From: Chitinophaga varians
GTDB taxonomy: Bacteria; Bacteroidota; Bacteroidia; Chitinophagales; Chitinophagaceae
Assembly: GCF_014529945.1 (NCBI RefSeq)
Contig: NZ_JACVFB010000001.1
Span: 1,426,001 to 1,490,000 of the forward strand
Reading direction: 5' to 3'
DNA length: 64,000 bases
Every line of letters begins with the position of its first letter. Position 1 is the first letter of the stretch. Below, piece by piece: positions 43,128-52,894 of this stretch. Made by a program: the position numbers and the translations under genes. The notes under the pieces are model-generated. The model saw only the letters and a list, made by a program, of their open reading frames with translations, ran no database searches and had not been told where the DNA came from.

Positions 43128-43913
43128 ATGAAAAGAAAAAGCACTGGCAGGACCTCTCTCTTTCTGACCAGCTATATCATTGCCAGTATCATGATGGCGG
43201 GGTGTCATGCGTCCAGCAGGCAAGTAGCTGTACCGCCACCGGCAGACAGCCTTTTAGCGCCGTCAACCGGCACCACACACCATTCATTGCCCGCTGTCCT
43301 GATCGCGCCCGGCACCCTGAAACCTTACACGTTGAAGAGGGAGATGATGGCCTTACCTGATTCGCTGCAGCGGAACAGTTTCCGGATGTTGAACGGAGTA
43401 AAAGCCAATGTGGCCTGGGCAGGAATAGCGCCTCTGGAACAGGGGGACTTCGAATATTATACCTTCTCCCTAAGTGATAAAAGAGACACCCTTTTCCGGG
43501 TGGACAGCGTTTTTAAGGTATGGCTGCCGGAAGTAGGGGGCGACTGGATCAGTATACAGTTGAAAAAAGAGGTGGCTGAAAGCTATACTCCCGGAACGCT
43601 ATACCTGGTCAATACCAGGAGCCGCGAGACCTTCATCGTGGACCAGGACATACATCATTCCACCAATGCCCCGGTGGTGAAGCAGGGAAATGTATTTTAT
43701 GTATTTTACATCAAGGATGATAAAGTTTACCGGTATGACATCGCTGAAAAGAAAGCAGCCGCCATCGCTGTGCTGGCGTACCAGGACCTGGACAGCGAAA
43801 ATGTAGACCCTTACAAACTGGAACTACAGCAAACTGATACAGGACTCAATGGCAGCCTGGTAATACAGTACAACGGTAAATACTACTGTATACCTTTCCC
43901 GGTCCTGCCATAA
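43128..43913 (+). CDS. Hypothetical lipoprotein (261 aa)
   Basis: 261 residues from ATG 43128, which has AGGAAG upstream and gives a clean lipoprotein signal (ASIMMAGC). In-frame ATGs up to 27 codons earlier are worse. The mature part is beta-rich: FEYYTFSLSDKRDTLFRV, WLPEVGGDWISIQLKKEV, GNVFYVFYIKDDKVYRYD. No family recognised. The 210 bp upstream are non-coding apart from the hairpin at 42948. Confidence 0.75.
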   Translation: MKRKSTGRTSLFLTSYIIASIMMAGCHASSRQVAVPPPADSLLAPSTGTTHHSLPAVLIAPGTLKPYTLKREMMALPDSLQRNSFRMLNGVKANVAWAGIAPLEQGDFEYYTFSLSDKRDTLFRVDSVFKVWLPEVGGDWISIQLKKEVAESYTPGTLYLVNTRSRETFIVDQDIHHSTNAPVVKQGNVFYVFYIKDDKVYRYDIAEKKAAAIAVLAYQDLDSENVDPYKLELQQTDTGLNGSLVIQYNGKYYCIPFPVLP

Positions 43914-43946
43914 ACCGGTTTACTTTTAATAAAAACCACCTATAAT

Positions 43947-44288
43947 ATGCATACCCTGTACCCCGAACTGGAAGACTATATCTATCGATACTGCGAGAAG
44001 TTTATGACAGAAGATGAACTGGATGCAAAGAAGGCCATGGCATATGGCTACAATACACAGCCAGCATCGATTCGGTCCGTGATGCAGGAAAAAGGATGGC
44101 TCAATGATGATCCGCGGGTACTTGCGATGATGGCTGATGGTGATAAGGCAACAAAAGACAGTATTGTGAAACGGGTGTGGAATGACCACCAGCATGAGCT
44201 GCCGTTGAATCTTTGTCCGAAATGTTTCCGGATTGCCAGAACGCCACAAGCCCGTCAATGCCGCTTTTGTTATCACAGTTGGCATTAA
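43947..44288 (+). CDS. Small zinc-ribbon-like protein (113 aa)
   Basis: 113 residues: an acidic helical N-terminus (ELEDYIYRYCEKFMTEDELD) and a C-terminal CPKC-x15-CRFC pair followed by HSWH, which can bind one zinc. No signal peptide, so cytoplasmic. It lies 33 bp after the lipoprotein gene on the same strand. Unknown role; zinc-ribbon proteins of this size often bind nucleic acid or a partner protein. Confidence 0.7.
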   Translation: MHTLYPELEDYIYRYCEKFMTEDELDAKKAMAYGYNTQPASIRSVMQEKGWLNDDPRVLAMMADGDKATKDSIVKRVWNDHQHELPLNLCPKCFRIARTPQARQCRFCYHSWH

Positions 44289-44330
44289 GACGGGCTTGGG
44301 CAGGGGAATAAATATACGAGTGTCTTGTAT

Positions 44331-44792
44331 TTACTGTTTCATCGTTGAAAAGAAATCAACGCCTCCGCCTCCGAAACAGGCAACTGCCAGATAGTTGATG
44401 TTGGCAGTGAAAGTAGGGGCCGGATGGTAATAGTAAGACCATGTTCTGCAACCTGAGGTGCAGGAAGGGTCAATGCTTGAATTCAGCCATTCATATCTGC
44501 AGGTTTCACTCAATGCGAACATCGCATAGGTAGGCCCGTTCATGAGCGTTGCCGTGCTGCTGGCATAATTGACCAGATAGGTACGGGTGTACATAAAACC
44601 TGCATCTCCCGGCTGGATAGCCACGCCATTCCAGGCACTGGGATAGTAGGTAGTTGCTAAGGTTGTAGTCGATGAACGATGATCGTTACGTGCATTGACA
44701 ATATTTTTATCGCCTTTGGAACCAAAAGAGGAAAGGGTGGCGACAAAAATACCTACCGTAACGAAGGAAACAAACAGCCATAATTTTTTCAT
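44331..44792 (-). CDS. Small secreted hypothetical protein (153 aa)
   Basis: 153 residues from ATG 44792 (MKKLWLFVSFVTVGIFVATL); the frame is open further upstream but only this start gives a signal peptide. The mature part has a Thr/Tyr-rich domain with four cysteines (CRYEW, CTSGC and VACFGGGG), compatible with disulphides outside the cytoplasm. No family is recognised. Convergent with 43947-44288 and downstream of the SDR gene on its strand. Confidence 0.65.
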   Translation of the reverse strand: MKKLWLFVSFVTVGIFVATLSSFGSKGDKNIVNARNDHRSSTTTLATTYYPSAWNGVAIQPGDAGFMYTRTYLVNYASSTATLMNGPTYAMFALSETCRYEWLNSSIDPSCTSGCRTWSYYYHPAPTFTANINYLAVACFGGGGVDFFSTMKQ

Positions 44793-44868
44793 GGGAAACA
44801 CAGGTTTAAATGGTGAACCATGAAAATAATGATAGGCACTGCGGCGGGCATGCCGTACCTCCCATACT

Positions 44869-45705
44869 TTATTCCGCAAAATCCGTAGCAAAAGTATCTT
44901 CCTTCCAGGTATCCATTTGTGTCTGCAATTGGGTGATCCTGGTGTTGGCGCGGTGGTAGGCATCACTGCCCAGGAACAGGTCTGTGGCCGGATTAGGGCT
45001 GGCTACCAGTTTCAGGAATATATCTGCCATCTTATCCGGATTCCCCAATTGTATGCCGTCCACGCTATTGATCTTTTCATGGTATTCCCCGAGGTAGGCA
45101 TAGTCTTCAATCTGGTGCTTGTTGTACGCGATGGAATCTGCTTTGGCAAAATTTGTTCTGAACTGGCCGGGCATCACATTGGTCACATGGATCCCCAGTG
45201 GTTTCAGCTCGTTTGTCAACGCAGCGCTAAGACCGCTCACCGCGAATTTTGCGGCAGAATACACTGTCCATCCGGTGCCCGGAGCAAAGCCGGTGATCGA
45301 AGAAATATTGATGATGTGGCCTGACCGCTGTTTTCTCATAAAAGGCAATGCCTGTTGAATTACGTGTACCACCGCGAAGAAATTAACCTGAAAGTTGGTT
45401 TCAATCTCTGCTGAGGTGAGTTCTTCCAAAGCACCGCCCAGTCCATAACCGGCATTGTTGATCACGACATCCAGCTGCCCGAATTTCTCAACGGTTTTCG
45501 CGATCGAAGCGGTGATGGACTGCTCGCTTTGCAGGTCTACCTCCAGCGGCAGAAAGTTGTCTTCATATCCCTTGATCCCGTCAAAAGCGCCGATGGACCT
45601 GGAGGTGGCGGCTACGCGCTGTCCTTTGGCCAGAAGTTGTTTTGTGAGGGATAGCCCCATTCCTTTGGAGGCGCCGGTGATGTACCAAACTGTTGTATTA
45701 CTCAT
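44869..45705 (-). CDS. Short-chain dehydrogenase/reductase
   Basis: 278 residues, classical SDR: TGASKGMGLSL (TGxxxGxG cofactor loop), NNAGYGLGGALEEL (NNAG), and catalytic YSAAKFAVSGLS (YxxxK). R in TSRSIGAF suggests NADP preference. Substrate unknown. An AraC regulator lies 75 bp upstream on the same strand and probably controls it. Confidence 0.92.
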   Translation of the reverse strand: MSNTTVWYITGASKGMGLSLTKQLLAKGQRVAATSRSIGAFDGIKGYEDNFLPLEVDLQSEQSITASIAKTVEKFGQLDVVINNAGYGLGGALEELTSAEIETNFQVNFFAVVHVIQQALPFMRKQRSGHIINISSITGFAPGTGWTVYSAAKFAVSGLSAALTNELKPLGIHVTNVMPGQFRTNFAKADSIAYNKHQIEDYAYLGEYHEKINSVDGIQLGNPDKMADIFLKLVASPNPATDLFLGSDAYHRANTRITQLQTQMDTWKEDTFATDFAE

Positions 45706-45780
45706 AGTGCTATTTTAAGCACAAAGTTACCTCGCTGATAGACGCGGTTTTTGTGGGAAACAAACCATTATTTGTCAAAT

Positions 45781-46686
45781 TCAAACCTGCCTGAAACCAG
45801 AAGGTGTCATAGCGGTTTGTTTCCGGAAGAAATTGTTGAAGTGCGCCTGGTCCTCAAAGCCCAGCACGTAGCTGATCTCGGCAATATTCCAGGTAGTGTG
45901 CTTCAGCAATGCTTTAGCTTCTGCTGTCAGTCGCTCGAAGATAAGTTCGGTCGTAGTGTGCCCGGTCGTTTTTTTGATGGCGCGATTGAGGTAGTTGACA
46001 TGAACAGCAAGCTTTTCTGCAAAGGACTTAGGCGAGCGTAGTTCAAACCGTTGCGAAGTGGATTCTATGGGAAACTGACGCTCCAGCAATTCTGTAAAGA
46101 CGGAAGTGATCCGGGCGGCCGCATCGGGATGCTCATACACGTCGTTGGCCGGTTGGAGCTTCATGGCCACATACATCAACTCGCTGACATAGCTTCTGAT
46201 CAGCTCGTATTTATAGCGGTAATCCGAGTCCAGCTCCCGGACCATTTTTTCAAAAAGGGTCTTTACTTCCTGCGTTTGGTCGTCGTTCAGCGCAAACACC
46301 GGTTGCGGCCCCATCGTGAACAACGGCAGCTGGCCTACGTTGACGCGCAGCTGTTCTTTGAAAAATTCATCCCTGAATACACAGAAATAACCCGTGGTGC
46401 CGGGAAGCAGCGGATCATACGTGTACGGCACCTGGGGATGGAAGAAGAGCAGGGTATGGCCGCTTATCGGAATACTTTTGTCGCCATAATGGAATACACC
46501 ATCTCCCTGAAAAAGCATGATCTTAAAGAAATCCCTGCGGATATAGGTAGGCGAGGTAGTACCGGTACGAATCCTGTCTTCAATCCTGAAAACATTGAAT
46601 TGACCGATGTTCTTTTGCAGGTCTTCAGATAAGCTGCCATACTTATCCCTGTAAAACTGTTCAAGTGATTGGGTACCTTTTGCCAT
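45781..46686 (-). CDS. AraC-family transcriptional regulator
   Basis: 301 residues with an N-terminal cupin domain (VFHYGDKSIPISGHTLLFFH) and C-terminal HTH pair at about 205-300: PKSFAEKLAVHVNYLNRAIK, TELIFERLTAEAKALLKHT, WNIAEISYVLGFEDQAHFNN. It is adjacent to, and in the same direction as, the SDR gene, which is its likely target. Confidence 0.92.
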   Translation of the reverse strand: MAKGTQSLEQFYRDKYGSLSEDLQKNIGQFNVFRIEDRIRTGTTSPTYIRRDFFKIMLFQGDGVFHYGDKSIPISGHTLLFFHPQVPYTYDPLLPGTTGYFCVFRDEFFKEQLRVNVGQLPLFTMGPQPVFALNDDQTQEVKTLFEKMVRELDSDYRYKYELIRSYVSELMYVAMKLQPANDVYEHPDAAARITSVFTELLERQFPIESTSQRFELRSPKSFAEKLAVHVNYLNRAIKKTTGHTTTELIFERLTAEAKALLKHTTWNIAEISYVLGFEDQAHFNNFFRKQTAMTPSGFRQV

Positions 46687-46745
46687 AAACTGATTTCATT
46701 TGCAAAAATGAAACTTTTCCGGCAATTTAGTGACCTGGCTGCAGG

Positions 46746-47387
46746 CTATAAAAATGGAGCGTTGAGAAAATCATTCAGCGGCTTCAGGCATTTGTAAATA
46801 GCGGCCAGCTTCTTAGGAGCATCGTTTTCTAAAAGCGCTTTGTCGGTAAGCGGATGGACGGCCACAAAACATTTCAGCTTCAGGTATTCCGCCATGGGGT
46901 CTTCTTTTTCAAAACCCAGGGGAACACGTTTTAGTTTTCCTTCTTCGCTCAACCCTCCGAAGTAATGACAGAAATCCTTTTCACGCATCAGTTTTTGAAA
47001 TGCAGCCGCGTTATAGGAAATCTCCTGCCGTAGTGTTTTCCGTTTGTCGTTTTCGAGCATATAAACGCCACCCGCCAAAAAGGACTGTCCAGGCTGGATA
47101 TGCAGGTAGTATCCGGCATTTCCGGTCCCTATATTGGCCCCGAAATTGGTTTTGTAGGGATCTTTGTTCTGAGAGAATCTGGTGTCTCGATATATCCTGA
47201 AAAGTGATTGCTGCGCAGCTACATGGCCGATGGATTGATCGAATAGTGCCATTTCCGCTATCAGTTCTTCCACGAAGGACGCACAGTCTGCACGGGCGCT
47301 TTGGTAGCGGTTTTTATGCTCATTGAACCATTCCCGGTTGTTGTTCTTTTCCAGGTCTTTCAGGAAATTCAGGACGGATATTTTCAT
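46746..47387 (-). CDS. DUF2461 (TIGR02453) family protein
   Basis: 213 residues. The N-terminus FLKDLEKNNNREWFNEHKNR, followed by LFRIYRDTRFSQNKDPYKTN and YYLHIQPGQSFLAGGVYM, is diagnostic of the DUF2461 family. Members are common soluble proteins of unknown function. It follows the VOC gene by 5 bp, so they form an operon. Confidence 0.92.
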   Translation of the reverse strand: MKISVLNFLKDLEKNNNREWFNEHKNRYQSARADCASFVEELIAEMALFDQSIGHVAAQQSLFRIYRDTRFSQNKDPYKTNFGANIGTGNAGYYLHIQPGQSFLAGGVYMLENDKRKTLRQEISYNAAAFQKLMREKDFCHYFGGLSEEGKLKRVPLGFEKEDPMAEYLKLKCFVAVHPLTDKALLENDAPKKLAAIYKCLKPLNDFLNAPFL

Positions 47388-47392
47388 CTGCT

Positions 47393-47761
47393 TTAGTTGA
47401 TAGAGTGGACCGCCATTTTGTTTCCTTCGGAATCAATGAACATACCGATAAATCCTACTTCAGGACTGATATGCGTCTTGGGGACCATTACTTTTCCGTT
47501 GTTGGAGGCTACTCTGTCTAATACGGCCTGTAGGTCGTTACCGCCGTTCAGGTAAGCGACCACGACATTCATGGAGGGTTGGTAGTCGTTGCCCTGAACA
47601 ATGGCGCCGGACACGTTTTTTCCGTCACTGGGGAAGAATCCCATTTTGGTGCCGAACAGGTCGGTTTCGTTGATCTCCACGGCTAAAATAGCTTTGTAAA
47701 AAGAAACGGCCCTGCTGAAATCCGTAGCGGGAATGTCGAAGAAGGTGATGATGTTTTCCAT
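47393..47761 (-). CDS. VOC-family (glyoxalase-like) protein
   Basis: 122 residues with the two beta-alpha-beta-beta-beta units of the vicinal oxygen chelate fold: ITFFDIPATDFSRAVSFYKA and VAYLNGGNDLQAVLDRVASN, then HISPEVGFIGMFIDSEGNKM. Functions range from glyoxalase to antibiotic binding. A YdhR/PhnB-like role cannot be assigned. It sits between an AraC regulator upstream and the DUF2461 gene downstream on the same strand. Confidence 0.88.
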   Translation of the reverse strand: MENIITFFDIPATDFSRAVSFYKAILAVEINETDLFGTKMGFFPSDGKNVSGAIVQGNDYQPSMNVVVAYLNGGNDLQAVLDRVASNNGKVMVPKTHISPEVGFIGMFIDSEGNKMAVHSIN

Positions 47762-47834
47762 CGTTAAATTGTTTTATGTTCGGCAGCAAAGTTATTTTCT
47801 GCCGGAAACATAAAATTGTAAAAATGGGACAGGC

Positions 47835-48650
47835 TCAGTCTATTCTGTCAAAAATCAAAGACATTTTTAGATCATCTCCGTAGAATTCTTTCGGTGTCAG
47901 GCCGGTAAACTCTTTGAAGTCTTTGATGAAATGGGCCTGGTCGTAGTATTCGCCTTCATAGGCTAAAGCAATCAGGCTGGTGGGTTGTTTGTTCAGCAAC
48001 ATTTTAAGCGTGGCCTGCAGTCGGATGGTTTTGGAAAGTTGTTTGGGGCTTAGCCCGATAGCGGATGAAAATTTGCGGACCAGCTGTCTGCGGTGCGTAT
48101 TACTTTGTTGGGAAAGTTCGTCAACAGAGAGCTGTCCTTTGGCGGTTAGTATGGTGTCAACAGTGGATTTTACAATGTTGTCGATGGTTTGGGTGTTGGT
48201 CAACCGGTTCAATAAAAACGTTTCAATGGATGCTATCCTTGCTGCCGTGGAGGGAGCGTTTAAAATCTGTTGACCGATGGCTGTTCCTTCTTCACCGAAC
48301 AGTTGGTCCAACGGAACGGCCGTGTTCTCCATGTCTTTTATCGGGATGGTGGTAAAAGGTAGAAATCCGTAGGGATGAAAACAAACGAAAAAAGTGCCTG
48401 TTTCTCCGGTGGGTTCCACGTCGAGCGGGCGTGTGAGTTGCCCGATCACAAAACATGGCGGCAGCAGGAAGCTGTCACCGTTTTCAGTGTATCGTTTATA
48501 GGGGTCGCCATAATGGAAAATCATTTTCAATCTGCCATCAGGAACGATGGTGTTTTTTTCAGGTGTTTTTTCCTTCGGGCTTTCCAGTGTCCAGTAACAT
48601 TCCACGAGTGTGGCCAGGTCGGTGCCGGGCGCAAATATTTGATGGTGCAT
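47835..48650 (-). CDS. AraC-family transcriptional regulator (DUF6597-type N-terminus)
   Basis: 271 residues: a cupin-like N-terminus (LVECYWTLESP, IVPDGRLKMIFHYGDPY) and a C-terminal HTH: LSVDELSQQSNTHRRQLVRK, IGLSPKQLSKTIRLQATLKM, YEGEYYDQAHFIKDFKEFTG. It lies 73 bp upstream of the VOC-DUF2461 pair, its likely target. The third AraC regulator within 7 kb. Confidence 0.9.
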   Translation of the reverse strand: MHHQIFAPGTDLATLVECYWTLESPKEKTPEKNTIVPDGRLKMIFHYGDPYKRYTENGDSFLLPPCFVIGQLTRPLDVEPTGETGTFFVCFHPYGFLPFTTIPIKDMENTAVPLDQLFGEEGTAIGQQILNAPSTAARIASIETFLLNRLTNTQTIDNIVKSTVDTILTAKGQLSVDELSQQSNTHRRQLVRKFSSAIGLSPKQLSKTIRLQATLKMLLNKQPTSLIALAYEGEYYDQAHFIKDFKEFTGLTPKEFYGDDLKMSLIFDRID

Positions 48651-48690
48651 GGGACGGTTCTCCTTTGTCGCGGTAATGAATTCGGGATGC

Positions 48691-49161
48691 TTAATAGGTT
48701 GCTACGATCTGCTCTTTTCCCTTAAACTCAAATTCATCGCCCACTTTTTTCCGCATGAGCTGTTGTGCCAGGGGAGATATGGGAGACAGAAAAACGACCG
48801 TCTCTCCATTGACCACCTGTTTGCCAAGTCCGGCGCCGATAAAGAAGTGGTGGTGGGTGGACTGTATGAATGCGCCTGCTGCGGGAGTGTTATAGATAAC
48901 CTGCACATTGACGGCGCTAAGCGCATGCAGGCTTTCCTGATGGGCGAGCAGCTGCCTGGCATGCATATCTTTTTCCAGGTGGCTCATGGCCCTTGCGGTT
49001 TCATATTTATCACCGGCAGAACTTTTCCCTTCCTGATTGGCGGCAGCCTGCGCTTCGTCCATTGCCTGCTGTGTGATGGCAATACGTTGGAGGATCATCT
49101 GCTCACAGTATTTTTTTAGCGAGAGTTTATGAGCGAGTTTTTCTTCCGTCATCCTGATCAT
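48691..49161 (-). CDS. GreA/GreB-like transcription elongation factor
   Basis: 156 residues; the start may instead be 3 codons in. A coiled-coil N-terminus (IAITQQAMDEAQAAANQEGK) and a C-terminal FKBP-like domain (FFIGAGLGKQVVNGETVVFL then SPISPLAQQLMRKKVGDEFE). The acidic tip pair of true Gre factors is not obvious: the loop here is EGKSSAGDKYETARAM. It is more likely a divergent RNA polymerase secondary-channel factor than the housekeeping GreA. Confidence 0.85.
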   Translation of the reverse strand: MIRMTEEKLAHKLSLKKYCEQMILQRIAITQQAMDEAQAAANQEGKSSAGDKYETARAMSHLEKDMHARQLLAHQESLHALSAVNVQVIYNTPAAGAFIQSTHHHFFIGAGLGKQVVNGETVVFLSPISPLAQQLMRKKVGDEFEFKGKEQIVATY

Positions 49162-49282
49162 ATCTGATTTTAAGCTATTGGTTTGTCGGGGTGAAGATAA
49201 GACTTATCGTCCTGTTTATTCAAAGGGAGCGGCTATGCTGTCTAACAACCTTCCGGGAAACTGCTGATGGCAATGGTTTCCG

Positions 49283-51685
49283 TTATTCCGACTTCAATGC
49301 TTTAACCGGGTTCGCCAGGGCCGCCCTGATGGATTGCAGGCTGACCGTGATCAGGGCGATGGCAACGGTTACCAGGCCGGTGATGGCAAACATCCACCAC
49401 TGTATTTGTATACGGTAGGCATAATCCTGCAGCCAGCGGCTCATGATATACCAGGTAAGCGGCGTAGCGATGAAAATGGCGATAGCTGCCAGTTTAACGA
49501 AATCCTGCGAGAGCAGGTTGACAATGCTGGCCACAGAGGCGCCCAACACTTTGCGGATGCCGATTTCCTTACTGCGTTTGGTGATGTTGTACGCAGTGAG
49601 CCCTAAAATACCCAGGCAGGTAATGAACAGCGTGAAGGCGGAGAATATCTCCACGATTTTACCAAATCGCTGATCTGCCTTGTATTGCTCATCGAACATT
49701 TCGTCGAGGAAATGGTACTCAAATGGATAGTCGGGGTATTGTTGTTGCCAGAGCAGCTGCATTTTTGCAACGGTCTGGTCGATATTTGTGGTGTTTAGTT
49801 TTGCAGAGAAAAAGACGCCGCCATTGGTCCGGTACCAATGTATCATGGGGAGCATGGCAGTTTTTAAGGACTGTTGGTGATAGTCTTCCACTACACCGAC
49901 AATCGTGCTGTAACCGAGACTGGTCCAGGAGAGGGTGAGCTTTTTTCCGATCGCCTCCTCGGGGGTGTTGAAGCCAAACAGGCGACAGGCTTCCCGGCTA
50001 AGGATCATCTTATCTGCATTAGATACGCCGGGCCTGAAGTTTTCACCTGCCAGCAATTTGAGTTTCATCAGTGGCAGAAAGTTTTCGTCGATCGCGTAAG
50101 CATAGAAAGTATAATTCAACCCAATGTTGGACCCCAGCAGGCTAACGCCACTGGTGGTGCTAAGGTCGTGTAAACTGCTGCCTGGCAGGGCATCTGTGGC
50201 GGCGACTTTTTCTACCTGTGGTAATTGTGATACGCTGCTGAGAAAGGCAGCACTTTGCTGGCGGCGGATAGAATCGATGACCTTGCCTTGTCCGGCAGGT
50301 GCGCGGAGCACCAGAATCTGGTCGGTGCTCAGTCCGAGGTCCTGATGACGCATATAGGAAAGTTGCCGGAACACGATCAGTGAGGCCGACAATACAATCA
50401 AGGCGGCAGAGAATTGCGCTACCACCAGCACCCGTCTGAATAATATGCTGCCGGAAGACGTGGTAAATGACCGGCGGGTAACGCTTACCGGTTTCACCGC
50501 AGACAATACCAGCGCCGGGTAGAGCCCGGACAGTATACAGCTGAATACGAACAATGCGGCCGCCGTGAGCCAGAAGAAGGTGGAATGGAAAAAATTAGCG
50601 GTAATAGGACGGCCGGTCAATTGTACATATGCCGGCAGCAATACTTCTATCAGTAGGAGCGCCAATGCCATCGCTATCAGGTTTATCAGCACCGTTTCTG
50701 TCATGAATTGTTTTACCAGAGACATTCTGGAAGAACCTAATGCCTTGCGCATGCCCGTTTCTTTCGTACGGTCCACCGCGCGGGCAGTAGTCAGGTTTAC
50801 ATAGTTCACCGATCCTACCAGCAATACCAGTACGGCAATCACCAGCATAAACTGCACGGTTTTCAGATCGCCATTTTCCTCCGGTTCAAAAGATTTGTGT
50901 GACAACAGGTGTATGTCTTTTATAGGCTCTGCTCTGAGCTTGTCCATCTTCAGCTTCTCTTTGGAAACCTGCAACAGTTTATGATTGAACGCGGCCAGGT
51001 CTGCATGCGGCTGCAACTGTACGTAAGTGTAGTTGTTGTTATTATTCCACGACTCCAGCTGAATGCCCCTGCTGAGCAGGGAGTTGAAGGAAATGAGCAG
51101 ATCGAATTTCAGGTGGGTATTGGACGGCACATCTTTAATAACGCTGGTAATCGTGTAGGTCCAATCGCCATCCTGCAGGAGTTTTCCTACGGCCGATCCG
51201 TGGCCAAACATACGGCGGGCAAGCGATTGTGTGATCACCGCCTGCATAGGGGCGGTAAGCGCCCTGTTGGCATTCCCCTCTATAAAATCATAGTTGAAAA
51301 CGGTGAACATGGAATTGTCCACGGCGTAGGCATTATCTACTTTGTAAACTCTTCCATTGGTTTTGATGGAGGGAATTTCTTCCATATGTTCTACCCGGAC
51401 ATAGTCTACCACCTCCGGAAATTGTTTTTTGACCAGAGGGCCCAACGGAGGATGCGTTTCACAATCGGTCATCACATATTCGCTGTCTTTGTAGTTGTCG
51501 AGGGTAATACGATAGATGTTGTCCGCATTCCGGTAGCATTGCTCATAGCTGTATTCAAACCGCACATAGTTGATGATAAACAGGAATGCTGCTGTTGCGA
51601 GTGACAGGCCCAGGATATTTATAAGGGTATAAAACTTATCTTTTTTGAGATTACGCCAGGCTATTTTAAGATAGTTTTGAAACAT
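49283..51685 (-). CDS. ABC transporter permease, MacB/FtsX type
   Basis: 800 residues with duplicated FtsX units. Membrane helix at 20-40, MacB-type periplasmic domain, three helices (about 280-400), a second core domain and a final three-helix block ending VSLQSIRAALANPVKALKSE. N-terminal LKIAWRNLKKDKFYTLINIL is diagnostic. Full-length permeases of this kind in Bacteroidota form clusters that respond to peptides or stress. No ATPase subunit is encoded next to it, so it must use one from elsewhere. Single gene. Confidence 0.92.
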   Translation of the reverse strand: MFQNYLKIAWRNLKKDKFYTLINILGLSLATAAFLFIINYVRFEYSYEQCYRNADNIYRITLDNYKDSEYVMTDCETHPPLGPLVKKQFPEVVDYVRVEHMEEIPSIKTNGRVYKVDNAYAVDNSMFTVFNYDFIEGNANRALTAPMQAVITQSLARRMFGHGSAVGKLLQDGDWTYTITSVIKDVPSNTHLKFDLLISFNSLLSRGIQLESWNNNNNYTYVQLQPHADLAAFNHKLLQVSKEKLKMDKLRAEPIKDIHLLSHKSFEPEENGDLKTVQFMLVIAVLVLLVGSVNYVNLTTARAVDRTKETGMRKALGSSRMSLVKQFMTETVLINLIAMALALLLIEVLLPAYVQLTGRPITANFFHSTFFWLTAAALFVFSCILSGLYPALVLSAVKPVSVTRRSFTTSSGSILFRRVLVVAQFSAALIVLSASLIVFRQLSYMRHQDLGLSTDQILVLRAPAGQGKVIDSIRRQQSAAFLSSVSQLPQVEKVAATDALPGSSLHDLSTTSGVSLLGSNIGLNYTFYAYAIDENFLPLMKLKLLAGENFRPGVSNADKMILSREACRLFGFNTPEEAIGKKLTLSWTSLGYSTIVGVVEDYHQQSLKTAMLPMIHWYRTNGGVFFSAKLNTTNIDQTVAKMQLLWQQQYPDYPFEYHFLDEMFDEQYKADQRFGKIVEIFSAFTLFITCLGILGLTAYNITKRSKEIGIRKVLGASVASIVNLLSQDFVKLAAIAIFIATPLTWYIMSRWLQDYAYRIQIQWWMFAITGLVTVAIALITVSLQSIRAALANPVKALKSE

Positions 51686-51958
51686 GGGTGTGCGTTTTGA
51701 TTGGATGAATCCACCTTCACAAGAAGGTTGCCACTTATGCCCGTCCCTGCTATACTACGTTTCAGCGGGTCCTTGTGTGCCCGGATGTTCGGAACCGGAC
51801 ACTGTTGTCCGGTATTGGCTTGCCAGGAGAAGAAGGGGAGGCCGTATCACCAATATATTATTTTTTGGGGGAGGAATCTATCATAACTCTGGCAGATTGC
51901 CTATTTTTAGGGCTGTATATCACCGAATACCTACAACCAATATCCCAAAATCAACCAC

Positions 51959-52738
51959 ATGTCTAAGGTCCAAACCGACTATTACCTTACTGCCAGGAAG
52001 TTCTGGCAAACTGTCACAGATCGCGATGTGACTATTACCGAATCGCAATTGCAGCAACAACTGGAGGCACAAAAGCGCCTGTTTAACATCTTCCAGGCAG
52101 GTAATTTTTATTACATTATTTTAAATATGTATAAAAGCGAACTGGATTTTGTTGACAGTAATATTACCCGTGTGCTGGGTTATGATCCGGAAGAATTTAC
52201 CATTGCCTTCCTCATGGAGAATATCCATCCGGAGGATAAACCGTATTTCCTGAACTTTGAGTATCAGGTAGTAGAGTTTTTCAAAGCATTGCCCTTTGAG
52301 AAAATTATGAAATACAAAGTACAGTACGATGTGCGTGTCAGAAACAAATGGAACCAGTATCAACGGATACTCCATCAGGCTGTCCAGCTTGACTACGACG
52401 AAAAAAATTACTATCGTACCCTTAGTCTGCATACCGATATCACGCATATTAAACAAGAGGGCAAGCCTTGTTTCTCCCTCATCGGCCTGGATGATGAACC
52501 ATCCTATTATAATATTCAGGATACCAGCGTCATCACCCGGTCGGCAGATCCTTTCACCAAAAGAGAGCGGGAAATCCTGAAATGTGTGGTGGAAGGCAAA
52601 AGCAGCAGGGAAATCGCGGATGAATTGTATGTGAGCCTGCATACGGTGAATGCGCATCGAAAGAACCTCCTGGCGAAAGCAGCTGTCAAAACACCGGTTG
52701 AGCTGGTGAGAATAGCCATCAGAGAGGGTTGGGTGTGA
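51959..52738 (+). CDS. PAS-LuxR transcriptional regulator
   Basis: 259 residues: a PAS-like sensor (about 30-150; VDSNITRVLGYDPEEFTIAF, HPEDKPYFLNFEY) and a C-terminal LuxR HTH at about 195-255 (FTKREREILKCVVEGKSSRE, YVSLHTVNAHRKNLLAKA). The sensor probably binds a small ligand in the cytoplasm, and no receiver domain is present. Followed by a terminator. Divergent from the permease gene across 273 bp that contain no other gene. Confidence 0.9.
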   Translation: MSKVQTDYYLTARKFWQTVTDRDVTITESQLQQQLEAQKRLFNIFQAGNFYYIILNMYKSELDFVDSNITRVLGYDPEEFTIAFLMENIHPEDKPYFLNFEYQVVEFFKALPFEKIMKYKVQYDVRVRNKWNQYQRILHQAVQLDYDEKNYYRTLSLHTDITHIKQEGKPCFSLIGLDDEPSYYNIQDTSVITRSADPFTKREREILKCVVEGKSSREIADELYVSLHTVNAHRKNLLAKAAVKTPVELVRIAIREGWV

Positions 52739-52783
52739 CGCATCGTATGGCAGGGTAATAGCGGGCTACTTCATTGCCGGCAT

Positions 52784-52810
52784 AAAAATAGCTAGTCCTG
52801 GCTATTTTTT
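52784..52810 (+). terminator. Terminator of the PAS-LuxR gene
   Basis: AAAAATAGC (52784-52792) pairs with GCTATTTTT (52801-52809), ending in six T. Confidence 0.7.
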
Positions 52811-52894
52811 GATGCCTCACCAGGAGATAACTTTGTCGAAGCGAAACCCCCGGTCTGGGCGTTTCCTGCAGCGACAAACGACAAATCTCCCAAA